39,134 bases of DNA from Bacillota bacterium (GCA_023412855.1 JAEZRJ010000027.1:1-39134), one strand, 5' to 3'; counted from the first letter of the stretch, positions 30,114 through 39,012 are shown. The notes: generated by a model not told the origin, from the sequence alone. Translations and numbers: made by a program.

Positions 30114-31928
30114 ATGAAACAGAAAAATGATTCGAAGACCGGCATGGCACGTCTTCTTGAACTGGCAGCCACGAAGAAACCTTTCATGATCGGTTCTGTT
30201 GTTCTATCATCTCTGGCCTCGATTGCGAGCTTTATTCCTTACATCGCTATTTATTTGATGGTAAGGGAAATCCTAAGCGTTTGGCCGGAGATAGATTCGC
30301 TGGATGCTGCGGCATCCCTCCGTTACGGAGGGATGGCTTTCGGAGGTGTAGTACTTAATATACTGTTCTACTTCGGGGCCCTATCCTGTTCCCATTTGGC
30401 TGCGTTTGGAACCTTGTATGAACTTAAGGTAAACTTTGCCACTCATCTTGCGAAGGTACCTTTAGGATTTCATGTCCTTGTGGGAAGCGGCAAATTAAGA
30501 AAAATCATGGATGAGAATATTGAAAAGATAGAGGAATTCATCGCGCACCAGCTTCCTGATATCGTGGCGGCATTTGTAGCGCCGGTAGTAATGGTGGTAA
30601 TATTGCTGGCAGTAGACTGGCGTTTCGGATTGACGGCCATGGCAGGAGTGATTCTCTCATTTGTGCTGCAGGCATCGATGTATGGCAATGAGGGCGCTAA
30701 GAAGATGATGAGTCAGTACCAGAAATCTCTGGAAAATATGAATAATGCCTCTGTAGAGTATATAAGAGGCATCGCTGTGGTAAAGGCCTTTAAACAGACG
30801 GTATATTCCTTCCGCCGTCTGCACGATACCATTAAGGAATATACCAGTATGGTAATACCTTACACCTTAAGCTGGGAAAATTCCTTCTCCGGTTTTACGA
30901 CGCTTATTAATAATATTTATCTTTTTATTCTTCCGGTAGGTATACTTGTTGGGATGAATACATCAGATTATACCGGATTTGCGGCAACGATGATTTTCTA
31001 TTTGATTTTTGTACCGGCCATAGCGGGTATTCTGATGAAAGTAATGTATGTTAACTCCAACAGTATACGTATTTTGAATGGAGTGGAGGCGATGGACGCT
31101 CTACTGGCAGAGCCCGTGATGACTCAGCCGCCAATAGCGAGAGGTGTTGACACTTATGATGTGGAGTTTCAAAATGTATCTTTTTCCTATGATAAGTCGA
31201 AGGAAACAAAAGCGCTTAACGGAGTGTCATTTATTGCAAGGCAAGGGGAGGTTACCGCTATCGTCGGAGCGTCCGGCGGCGGCAAGAGCACGGTTGCGCA
31301 TCTCATTCCCCGCTTTTTTGATGTGACAGATGGAGCTATCCGTCTTGGCGGAGTAGATGTGAGGGACATGAATACCTCTTATTTGATGGAGCAGGTAAGT
31401 TTTGTATTCCAGGATGTATTTCTGTTTAAGCAGAGCATCAGGGATAATATACGCCTGGGTAATCCCAAGGCCGGCGATGAGCAGATCGTCGAGGCTGCCA
31501 AGGCGGCCCAATGTCATGAATTTATTTTAAAGCTGCCCAAAGGTTATGATACCGTGATTGGAACAAAGGGTGTGCACTTAAGCGGAGGAGAAAAGCAGAG
31601 GGTAGCAATAGCCCGTGCAATTGTGAAAGATGCGCCGGTGATCGTGCTGGATGAAGCAACTGCATTTGCCGATCCCGAGAATGAACACCTGATTCAGAAG
31701 GCTTTTGAAAAACTGATGAATAATAAGACGGTGGTAATTATTGCACACCGTTTATCCACCATCCGCAGTGCCAATAAAATCGTAGTAATGGATTCCGGAA
31801 AAGTGCTGGAGGAGGGAACTCATGAGGAACTGCTGGCTCTAAGAGGAAAGTATTCCCTGATGTGGCAGACCTATAATGAAACAGCCAGCTGGACGATGAA
31901 AGGGAAAGGGGGAACCGTAAATGCCTGA
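30114..31928 (+). CDS. ABC half-transporter, YbtPQ/IrtAB-like, first of pair
   Basis: 604 aa: six-helix membrane domain (about 1-320), then ATPase with Walker A GASGGGKST, signature LSGGEKQR, Walker B VIVLDEATAFADPENE and H loop IIAHRLST. DEATAFADPENE rather than DEATSALD is a mark I associate with the siderophore-import group (YbtP/Q, IrtA/B), which has an exporter fold but works in import. EYIRGIAVVKAFKQT in the membrane domain also fits. The frame opens at ATG 30102, but that codon overlaps the ribosome site, so I start at 30114. It overlaps the next gene by 8 bases, and the pair should form a heterodimer. Confidence 0.85.
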   Translation: MKQKNDSKTGMARLLELAATKKPFMIGSVVLSSLASIASFIPYIAIYLMVREILSVWPEIDSLDAAASLRYGGMAFGGVVLNILFYFGALSCSHLAAFGTLYELKVNFATHLAKVPLGFHVLVGSGKLRKIMDENIEKIEEFIAHQLPDIVAAFVAPVVMVVILLAVDWRFGLTAMAGVILSFVLQASMYGNEGAKKMMSQYQKSLENMNNASVEYIRGIAVVKAFKQTVYSFRRLHDTIKEYTSMVIPYTLSWENSFSGFTTLINNIYLFILPVGILVGMNTSDYTGFAATMIFYLIFVPAIAGILMKVMYVNSNSIRILNGVEAMDALLAEPVMTQPPIARGVDTYDVEFQNVSFSYDKSKETKALNGVSFIARQGEVTAIVGASGGGKSTVAHLIPRFFDVTDGAIRLGGVDVRDMNTSYLMEQVSFVFQDVFLFKQSIRDNIRLGNPKAGDEQIVEAAKAAQCHEFILKLPKGYDTVIGTKGVHLSGGEKQRVAIARAIVKDAPVIVLDEATAFADPENEHLIQKAFEKLMNNKTVVIIAHRLSTIRSANKIVVMDSGKVLEEGTHEELLALRGKYSLMWQTYNETASWTMKGKGGTVNA

Positions 31929-33678
31929 TAAGAAAAAGCTCCCGCGCCTGCAGGACGCACTGATGCTGACAGACAAAGGTTATAAGGACTTAAAAAAGGC
32001 AATCGCTGCCTGTACATTTACTAATTTTTCTATGATGCTTCCCACGATCGTGATGCTGGAAGTTATTATGGAACTGATCAAGCCATTTACGGGAGATGAG
32101 ATTTCCTGGAACAGGCTGTGGATTCTTTTTGCGTTCGGGATCGCAGCGGCCTTGATCGTATTCCTTTGCAATAAAAATGATTACAAAAAAACATATATCG
32201 TATCTTATATGGAGAGTGAGAATGTCCGTACTTCCATGGCGGAGCATATCCGCAAGCTTCCGATGAGCGTATTCAATTCGAAGGATATTTCGGAGCTGAC
32301 AACAAACCTTATGGGTGACGTGGCAACTACAGAGCACGTGTTGAGCCACATTTATCCTCAGTTGTTTTCAAATGCTATAACGATTACCGTCATCTGCATT
32401 ATGATTGGATTTTTTGATTGGCGTATGGGTATAGCTATCTTTATTTCGGTGCCGATAGCGTTTTTAATTATCGTTGGCAGCAGGGGAGTGCAGCAAAAGT
32501 TAGGGAAAAGGCATGCGGATGCAAAGCTTGCCGCTTCGGAGCAGGTGCAGGAGTACATTGAAGGACTGAAGGTGATCAAGGCCTGCAATATGGACGGTGA
32601 ACGGTTTGAAGCTTTAGAAAAAGCCTTGCGTGCCATGCGCAATCTGGCGATAAAGTTTGAACTCGGTACCGGAATCTTTATTACCGGAGCGCAGGTGGTG
32701 CTGCAGGCAGGTGTGGGGCTTACTGTATTTGCCGGCATTACTTTGCTGACCGGCAGACAGATTGAATTGATTCCTTTACTGATGTGTCTTTTGATCGTTA
32801 CCCGTATATACGGACCGATCCAAACGGAGCTTACCTTATTGCCCGAACTTCTGTATCATCAGATCGCCATAAAGCGAATGCGCGCACTGATGAATATTTC
32901 GCCTATGGAGGGCGCAGAGACGCTGATCAAGGAGTTTGATATAGACTTTAAAAACGTGAACTTCAGTTATAATGCGGGCGGAGGGGAGACGATAAAAGAT
33001 GTGAGCGTATCGATCCCGTCAGGAGGAATCACTGCTCTGGTAGGACCTTCCGGCAGCGGAAAAAGTACCTTATCCCGGCTGATCGCAAGGTTCTGGGACG
33101 TGGACAGCGGCAGTATTACGATCGGCGGAGTCAATGTGAAGACCTTGGATCCCGAGCACTTGATGGCCTATATGTCTATTGTTTTCCAGGATGTAGTATT
33201 GTTCAACGATACGATTTACAACAATATCCGTATCGGAAATAGGAATGCGACCAGAGAACAGGTGATTGCGGCGGCTAAAGCAGCACGTTGTGATGAATTT
33301 GCAGATAAGCTGCCGGATGGATATGATACGTTGCTCGGTGAAAATGGAAGTACGTTATCCGGAGGAGAGCGCCAGCGTCTATCCATTGCAAGAGCATTGC
33401 TGAAAGACGCTCCTATCGTCTTGCTGGACGAAGCGACGGCTTCCCTCGACCCGGAAAGCGAATCTTTCATTCAACAGGCGATCAGCAAATTAATCGAGAA
33501 CAAGACAGTAATTGTAATAGCGCATCGTCTGCGTACCATTGTGGATGCGGATAAGATTATCGTCATGAACGAGGGTGAAGTAGTTGAGCAAGGTACCCAT
33601 CAGGAATTGCTGGACAAGGAAGGATTATATAACAAGCTGTATTTGATTCAGCAGGAAAGTCTTGGGTGGAGTATCTGA
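31921..33678 (+). CDS. ABC half-transporter, second of pair
   Basis: 585 aa. The membrane domain has about six helices, with ASEQVQEYIEGLKVIKACNM in the coupling region. The ATPase has GPSGSGKST, SIVFQDVVLFNDTIYNNI, LSGGERQR, VLLDEATASLDPESE and VIAHRLRT. The ATG lies inside the end of the first half-transporter gene, so translation is coupled. With the preceding protein it should form a two-chain ABC transporter. Location next to an ECF importer suggests both handle one nutrient, perhaps an iron or metal chelate; an ordinary drug or peptide exporter is the alternative. Confidence 0.87.
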   Translation: MPDKKKLPRLQDALMLTDKGYKDLKKAIAACTFTNFSMMLPTIVMLEVIMELIKPFTGDEISWNRLWILFAFGIAAALIVFLCNKNDYKKTYIVSYMESENVRTSMAEHIRKLPMSVFNSKDISELTTNLMGDVATTEHVLSHIYPQLFSNAITITVICIMIGFFDWRMGIAIFISVPIAFLIIVGSRGVQQKLGKRHADAKLAASEQVQEYIEGLKVIKACNMDGERFEALEKALRAMRNLAIKFELGTGIFITGAQVVLQAGVGLTVFAGITLLTGRQIELIPLLMCLLIVTRIYGPIQTELTLLPELLYHQIAIKRMRALMNISPMEGAETLIKEFDIDFKNVNFSYNAGGGETIKDVSVSIPSGGITALVGPSGSGKSTLSRLIARFWDVDSGSITIGGVNVKTLDPEHLMAYMSIVFQDVVLFNDTIYNNIRIGNRNATREQVIAAAKAARCDEFADKLPDGYDTLLGENGSTLSGGERQRLSIARALLKDAPIVLLDEATASLDPESESFIQQAISKLIENKTVIVIAHRLRTIVDADKIIVMNEGEVVEQGTHQELLDKEGLYNKLYLIQQESLGWSI

Positions 33679-33690
33679 CCGGACAGTTTA

Positions 33691-33725
33691 AAAAGAGTGA
33701 TAGACAATATCACTCTTTTATTATA
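33691..33725 (+). terminator. terminator of the ABC operon
   Basis: AAAAGAGTGATA (33691-33702) pairs with TATCACTCTTTT (33708-33719) around loop GACAA, with T-rich sequence after. Confidence 0.88.
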
Positions 33726-33733
33726 GAATTATA

Positions 33734-33746
33734 GAAAACGCTTTCC
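33734..33746. promoter_or_regulatory. LacI-type operator upstream of the LacI-family gene
   Basis: GAAAACGCTTTCC, a near palindrome with a central CG, as usual for LacI/CcpA proteins. A related GGAAAGCG half lies at 33770-33777. It matches the site in the glgP promoter at 34911-34922. Confidence 0.5.
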
Positions 33747-33874
33747 GAATGAGAAGGAATAGTTACAAAGGAAAGCGTAGGACAAGATTTACAGCGCTCT
33801 CACAAGTAATGTGTGAATGCTTAAAAACGATATGTTTCGCAATTAACTATTTTTATTATAAGCAGAGGTAGATT

Positions 33875-34864
33875 ATGGTATCGATCAAAGACGTTGCCAA
33901 GCATGCAGGTGTGGCTATATCCACAGTTTCCAAGGTACTCAATCACTATCCGAACGTCAGTGAGGAGACGAAGCGGAAGGTAAATCAAGCGGTAGAGGAA
34001 CTTAATTTCGTTCCCAATTCTGTCGCAGCGGCTCTTTCCTCCAAGCAATCCGGCAGGGTGGCGTTACTGCTTAACCTGAATACGAAGACTCAGGCAATCG
34101 ACGAGATTGTCATGCAATATATTTCCGGTGCCATCAATAAAGCGATGGAAATGGGACTGGACGTTATCACCTTCTTTTTTTCCATGTTTGAAAATAAGAG
34201 CGTGGAGGAGATAACGAGATATTTAAACGCACAGAGCATCCATGGAATCATCATTTACGGAATGTCCAAGGAGGACAAGGTGCTTCAGAAGCTGATTGCG
34301 GCACAGGAATTCAAGGTGGTGCTGGTGGACGCGCCCCTTTACAATCAGAATACCTCCACCGTATGGGTGAATCAGGAGCAGGCTCAGTATGACGTGGCCA
34401 AAAAGACAATCGTGGAAAATAAGTCCAAGAAAATCCTTTATATTGCCGGAAAGAAAAATGGTTATGTGACGGAGCAGCGTTTAAAGGGAATCAAACGCCT
34501 TGCTCAGGATATGGATTTAAATCTTCTGATCAAGCATGGAGAATTCTCAGAATTACAAGCGAGAAACATCACCTTCCGGTTTGCCAAGAACAGGGATGTG
34601 ATAGTATGTGCTTCAGACTTGATGGCGATTGGCGCGATGCGGGCGCTTATGGAAATGGATATTTTCCGTCCGGTATGCGGCTTTGACGGCATCACGCTCA
34701 TGGGTTATGCCGGAAAACAGATGAACACGATCAGTCAGAACTTTGCGGGAGTGTCTGCAGCCGCAGTGGAGGAACTGCATTATCTGATGAACGGAGGAGA
34801 GGGACGGGAAAAAATACTCGGTTATACCATCGAAAGAATGAAGTATATGGATATTATCTGTTAA
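33875..34864 (+). CDS. LacI-family transcriptional regulator
   Basis: 329 aa. The N-terminal LacI helix-turn-helix VSIKDVAKHAGVAISTVSKV is followed by the hinge helix region FVPNSVAAALSSK (about 48-60). A periplasmic-binding-like ligand domain fills the rest; the end lacks much of the usual C-terminal lobe detail but the length is normal. GCAGAGGTAG precedes the ATG. It lies just upstream of the phosphorylase gene, and matching operators lie before both genes, so it probably represses alpha-glucan use and itself, as MalR-type proteins do. The effector is unknown. Confidence 0.92.
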   Translation: MVSIKDVAKHAGVAISTVSKVLNHYPNVSEETKRKVNQAVEELNFVPNSVAAALSSKQSGRVALLLNLNTKTQAIDEIVMQYISGAINKAMEMGLDVITFFFSMFENKSVEEITRYLNAQSIHGIIIYGMSKEDKVLQKLIAAQEFKVVLVDAPLYNQNTSTVWVNQEQAQYDVAKKTIVENKSKKILYIAGKKNGYVTEQRLKGIKRLAQDMDLNLLIKHGEFSELQARNITFRFAKNRDVIVCASDLMAIGAMRALMEMDIFRPVCGFDGITLMGYAGKQMNTISQNFAGVSAAAVEELHYLMNGGEGREKILGYTIERMKYMDIIC

Positions 34865-34905
34865 GATTACACAAAAATATAAGAAAAAAATGTAAAAAAT
34901 GACAG

Positions 34906-34934
34906 TTGCAGAAAACGTTTTCCTATGTTAACTT
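34906..34934 (+). promoter_or_regulatory. glgP promoter with embedded LacI operator
   Basis: Candidate -35 TTGCAG (34906-34911) and -10 TAACTT (34929-34934), 17 bases apart. The perfect 12-base palindrome GAAAACGTTTTC (34911-34922) sits in the spacer, an ideal place for repression. Confidence 0.6.
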
Positions 34935-34991
34935 ACTTAGTAAGAGAAGAAAAGATAGAGAAAATGTTTAGCTGATACAGGAGGAGAGAAT

Positions 34992-37301
34992 ATGTTGCAG
35001 CAAACCAATATGAAAAGAGATGTGTTATTGTCCAACCTGGAGCATCAGCTCGAAGAGCTGGCAAACGAGATTTTCCAGAAGAACGTGGAGGCACTGACTG
35101 ACCACGAGGTATATTTCTGCCTGCTAGAGCTTGTCAAGAGACTGATGGCGGTATCGGGACAGATTTCAGGAGAAAAGAAAATTTATTATATTTCTGCGGA
35201 ATTTTTAATCGGAAAGCTATTATCCAACAACCTGATTAATCTAGGTGTTTATGATGAACTTGCTTCTATTTTGAAGTCGAAGGGAAAGGATATCGCGAAG
35301 ATGGAGGAAATCGAGCCGGAACCGTCCCTCGGCAACGGCGGACTGGGCAGGCTTGCGGCGTGCTTCCTCGATTCCATCGCCACCCTCGGGCTGCCCGGAG
35401 AGGGCATCGGCCTCAATTATCACTACGGTCTGTTCAAGCAGGTTTTCAAGAACAAATTGCAGACTGCTGAGAAGAATGACTGGATAGAGGAGCGTTCCTG
35501 GCTGACGAAGACGGATGTTACCTTCGACGTGTATTTTGGCAAGAGAAAGGTGACTTCGAGATTGTATGATATCGACGTAGTCGGTTATGGCAACGACGTG
35601 AACAAGCTCCGTCTGTTCGATATCGAGTCTCTGGATGAGAGCATCGTAAAGGAAGGCATCGATTTTGACAAGGAATCAATCGAGAAGAACCTGACTCTGT
35701 TCTTATATCCCGATGATTCCGATGAAGCAGGTAACCTGCTTCGTATCTATCAGCAGTATTTCATGGTAAGCAATGCGGCTCAGCTCATCCTGCGTGAGAT
35801 GAAGGAGAAGAAATATGACCTTCGTAAGCTGTATGACCATGCGGTAATCCAGATCAACGATACACATCCGACGATGGTGATCCCGGAACTGATTCGTATT
35901 CTGGTAAACGAGAAGGCATTTACCATGGACGAAGCAATCGAGGTGGTAAGCAAGACATGTGCTTATACGAATCATACGATTCTCGCGGAAGCGCTGGAAA
36001 AATGGCCGTTGAAATATTTGGAGAAAGTAGTTCCCCAGTTGGTTCCTATCATCAAAGAGCTGGATAAGCGGGTAAAAGCGAAATACAAAGATCCTGAGGT
36101 TCAGATCATTGATAAGGATGGAAGGGTGCATATGGCACATATCGACATCCACTACGGCTTTTCCGTAAACGGCGTTGCCGCTATCCATACGGAGATTTTA
36201 AAGGATACGGAGCTCAATGATTTTTATAAGATTTATCCTGAAAAATTCAATAATAAGACAAACGGAATCACCTTCAGAAGATGGCTTTTATCCTGTAACA
36301 GAGAACTGGCCGGATATCTTTCCCAAGTGATAGGCGACGGCTACAAGAAGAATGCGAACGAGCTTGAGAAGCTCCTTGATTATAATGGTGATCAAGAGGT
36401 GTTAGATAGACTTGCTGAAATCAAGATGAACAGGAAAAAGGATCTTGCGGCATATGTAAAGGAGGCGGAGGGAGTAGAACTCAATCCGGATTCTATTTTC
36501 GATATCCAGATAAAGAGACTTCACGAGTATAAGCGCCAGCAGATGAACGCACTTTATATTATCCATAAATATCTGGAAATCAAAGGAGGCAAGAAGCCAT
36601 CTACACCGCTCACCTTCATTTTCGGCGCGAAAGCTGCACCTGCATATATCATCGCACAGGATATTATCCATTTGCTTTTAGTGCTTCAGGATATTATCAA
36701 TAACGATCCCGAGGTAAGTCCCTACATGACGCTGCTTATGGTGGAAAACTATAATGTAAGCTATGCGGAAAAACTGATTCCTGCATGTGACGTATCCGAG
36801 CAGATATCCCTCGCTTCCAAAGAAGCCTCAGGTACCGGAAATATGAAATTTATGTTAAACGGCGCAGTTACCATCGGTACCTCGGACGGTGCAAATGTGG
36901 AGATCAATGAACTGGTAGGAGATGAAAATATATATGTATTCGGCGAGAAGTCGGAAGCGGTAATCGAGCACTATGCGAAGGCAGATTATGTATCCAAGGA
37001 TTATTATAAAAAGAGTCCGGTCATCAAAGAGGCCGTGGACTTTATCGTGGGCAAGCAGGCTCTTGCAAAAGGTAAAAAGGAGAACCTGCAGAGACTTTAT
37101 AACGAGATTCTGAACAAGGATTGGTTTATGACTCTTCTGGATCTGGAGGAATATATCGAGACGAAGGACAGAATGTTCGGGGACTATGAGAACAGACAGA
37201 AGTGGAAGAAGATGATGCTTGTGAATATTGCAAAGTCAGGATTCTTCTCATCTGACAGGACGATCGGCGAGTATAACAGAGATATTTGGAAGTTAAAATA
37301 A
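34992..37301 (+). CDS. glgP: glycogen/maltodextrin phosphorylase
   Basis: 769 aa, somewhat shorter than the usual 790-840. It releases glucose 1-phosphate from alpha-1,4-glucans using pyridoxal phosphate. Motifs are EPSLGNGGLGRLAACFLDS (about 110-128), VIQINDTHPTMVIPELIR, FDIQIKRLHEYKRQQMN, and SGTGNMKFMLNG with PLP-binding K619. The catalytic core is complete. GGAGGAGAG precedes the ATG at 34992. It stands alone under the LacI-type operator. No branching enzyme or glucanotransferase is adjacent. Confidence 0.95.
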   Translation: MLQQTNMKRDVLLSNLEHQLEELANEIFQKNVEALTDHEVYFCLLELVKRLMAVSGQISGEKKIYYISAEFLIGKLLSNNLINLGVYDELASILKSKGKDIAKMEEIEPEPSLGNGGLGRLAACFLDSIATLGLPGEGIGLNYHYGLFKQVFKNKLQTAEKNDWIEERSWLTKTDVTFDVYFGKRKVTSRLYDIDVVGYGNDVNKLRLFDIESLDESIVKEGIDFDKESIEKNLTLFLYPDDSDEAGNLLRIYQQYFMVSNAAQLILREMKEKKYDLRKLYDHAVIQINDTHPTMVIPELIRILVNEKAFTMDEAIEVVSKTCAYTNHTILAEALEKWPLKYLEKVVPQLVPIIKELDKRVKAKYKDPEVQIIDKDGRVHMAHIDIHYGFSVNGVAAIHTEILKDTELNDFYKIYPEKFNNKTNGITFRRWLLSCNRELAGYLSQVIGDGYKKNANELEKLLDYNGDQEVLDRLAEIKMNRKKDLAAYVKEAEGVELNPDSIFDIQIKRLHEYKRQQMNALYIIHKYLEIKGGKKPSTPLTFIFGAKAAPAYIIAQDIIHLLLVLQDIINNDPEVSPYMTLLMVENYNVSYAEKLIPACDVSEQISLASKEASGTGNMKFMLNGAVTIGTSDGANVEINELVGDENIYVFGEKSEAVIEHYAKADYVSKDYYKKSPVIKEAVDFIVGKQALAKGKKENLQRLYNEILNKDWFMTLLDLEEYIETKDRMFGDYENRQKWKKMMLVNIAKSGFFSSDRTIGEYNRDIWKLK

Positions 37302-37326
37302 GAGATAAAAACGCCATATGATGGAA

Positions 37327-37371
37327 GAGGGCGTCCCAAAGTTCTATGAGACTGAGGACGCCCTCTTTTTT
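37327..37371 (+). terminator. glgP terminator
   Basis: GAGGGCGTCC (37327-37336) pairs perfectly with GGACGCCCTC (37356-37365), followed by TTTTTT. Confidence 0.92.
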
Positions 37372-37385
37372 CTGTTATAGAAAAA

Positions 37386-37731
37386 GATTCCGATTACAGG
37401 TGCCTATTACAGAACCAATAGATGCGCAGCAAAGCGCGCGGAACAAAAGCTGTGCTGCCAAAGCACTTGGATGCGAGAATGTATGAAGCACACTTTTGTG
37501 TAATAGGAAAAAGCTCCTATTACAAAATCAATAGATGCGCAGCAAAGCGCGCGGAACAAAAGCTGTGCTGCCAAAGCACTTGGATGTGAGAATATATGAA
37601 GCACACTTTTGTGTAATAGGAAAAAACGCCTATTACAAAATCAATAAATGCGCAGCAAAGCGCGCGGAACAAAAGCTGTGCTGCCGAAGCACTTGGATGT
37701 GAGAATGTATGAAGCACACTTTTGTTCTGTA
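37386..37731. repeat. tandem array of a 113-bp hairpin repeat (array 2)
   Basis: Three copies are marked by ATGCGCAGCAAAGCGCGCGG at about 37422, 37535 and 37648, an exact 113-base period, with a diverged start at about 37386. Each has GAACAAAAGCTGTGCT, a small GTGCT-GCCAA-AGCAC-type hairpin, GAAGCACACTTTTGT, and TGTAATAGGA/TCCTATTACA (for example 37499-37524; the third copy keeps 9 paired bases with GCC for TCC). It belongs to the same family as array 1 at 29751-30013. It starts just after the glgP terminator. No protein is credible here. Confidence 0.9.
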
Positions 37732-37871
37732 TGCAGCTATATTAAATGGATAAAATATATAAATATGTGAAAATTGGAAATAGTAATACATAAGATGTTT
37801 AAAATAAGTGCCTATTATGTGCTATGGAAAACGACCGGAAATTGATATGCTTCTTTATAAAGAGGTGTGAT

Positions 37872-38219
37872 ATGGGTGCTAAAAAGACAGTCAGTGAAAA
37901 AGAATTGAATATTCAAATAGGTGAGCGCTTGCGAGAAATCCGGGAAAATCTTGGCTATACCAGAGACGAGTTTGCGGATATATTGTGTGTGGCGGAAGGC
38001 CATTATAAACGATATGAGACTGGGGCCACTGAGCTTCCTATGTATAAAGTGAAGGTCCTTCATAACAAACTGAACATTGATCCGACCTATTTGATCATCG
38101 GCGAAATGGAGGACAGCTTCGACTTGGATGTTTTTATGGCTAACAGTACGAGGGAGCAGAGAGACCAGCTCTTTAAGAGAATATTTGAATACATGGAAAG
38201 GCTTTTAGTTAAGATATAG
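37872..38219 (+). CDS. XRE-family DNA-binding protein
   Basis: 115 aa from ATG at 37872, preferred over the ATG at 37824 because AGAGG lies 6 bases upstream and the domain begins soon after. The helix-turn-helix (about 14-72) reads IGERLREIRENLGYTRDEFA and VAEGHYKRYETGATELP. It is followed by a short C-terminal helix region ending FEYMERLLVKI. It lies 42 bases before a LytTR regulator gene and may be cotranscribed with it. Its target is unknown; no repeated operator is evident nearby. Confidence 0.88.
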   Translation: MGAKKTVSEKELNIQIGERLREIRENLGYTRDEFADILCVAEGHYKRYETGATELPMYKVKVLHNKLNIDPTYLIIGEMEDSFDLDVFMANSTREQRDQLFKRIFEYMERLLVKI

Positions 38220-38261
38220 CATCGCACACATCTCAATAGATTTGTGAGAGGGGACCTACAA

Positions 38262-38984
38262 ATGATGAGGATAGCGGTATGTGATGGCGAAATAATCCTC
38301 ACATCGGAAATGGAAAGTCTATTGCTCAAAGTTGCGAAAGAGAATAATGTTTCTGTGGACATCGATGTATTTTTCGATGGAAAGAAGCTCAAGGACAGTA
38401 TTTATTCGGAAGAAAGATTTGACTTAATTTATTTGAATATAGAGGATGAAAACGATATTAACACGGCGAGGGAAATCAGGGGAATGAATAAGCATACATT
38501 AATCATCTGTGTTTCCCGCCAGGATAGGTATATAAGGAAGCTGTTCGAAGTAGATACCTTTCGGTTTATGGATAAGCCGATAGATAAGGAGCTGTTCGAA
38601 CGCTACTTTTTAGACGCCTATTTAAAAATCTATGAACGTGCATCCTGCTTCACCTATTGTTTCAAAAAGGAAGTACATAATATATTGTTAGAGAACATCA
38701 TATATTTTGAGAGTCAGGGGAGAAAAATATTTATTCATACCGGAGAGGGCAGAAGAGAGTGCTTTTTCGGGAAGATAAACGAGATTGAACAGGAACTTAA
38801 GGATTCTCAATTCCAATTTATTCGGACGCATCAATCGTTCCTCGTGAATGCCATGTATATAAAGAGCCTGCTGAAGGCCTGCGTTAAAATAAGGGACGGC
38901 AGGAAACTTCCGGTCAGCGAGAATAGGAGAAAGTTCGTGAAAGAGCGGTATTGCGAGCTAATAGAAAGAGAAAGAGGATTTTGA
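38262..38984 (+). CDS. LytTR-family response regulator with degenerate receiver
   Basis: 240 aa from ATG at 38262, 8 bases after GAGGGG; an upstream GTG reading at 38244 would swallow the ribosome site. The N-terminal receiver (about 3-125) has CDGE where family members have CDDE, and LNIE where they have LDIE, so the phospho-acceptor is Asn59. The Lys of DKPI is kept. The LytTR DNA-binding domain (about 140-238) shows ENIIYFESQGRKIFIHT, FIRTHQSFLVNAMYI and GRKLPVSENRRK, all typical of AgrA-type proteins. No histidine kinase gene is adjacent. Control by phosphorylation is unlikely. Confidence 0.9.
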   Translation: MMRIAVCDGEIILTSEMESLLLKVAKENNVSVDIDVFFDGKKLKDSIYSEERFDLIYLNIEDENDINTAREIRGMNKHTLIICVSRQDRYIRKLFEVDTFRFMDKPIDKELFERYFLDAYLKIYERASCFTYCFKKEVHNILLENIIYFESQGRKIFIHTGEGRRECFFGKINEIEQELKDSQFQFIRTHQSFLVNAMYIKSLLKACVKIRDGRKLPVSENRRKFVKERYCELIERERGF

Positions 38985-39012
38985 AAATATTTATGCTATT
39001 TTTTATGATGGG

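Noticed and set aside
29774..30117. Short ORFs on both strands within repeat arrays 1 and 2 (for example around 37407-37717)
   Set aside because: They repeat with the DNA repeat units, are rich in Cys and Arg as expected from hairpin DNA, and lack ribosome sites.
29751..37731. Possibility that the two repeat arrays are CRISPR arrays
   Set aside because: The whole 113-116-base unit is conserved, with no short repeat/variable spacer pattern and no cas genes in the window.
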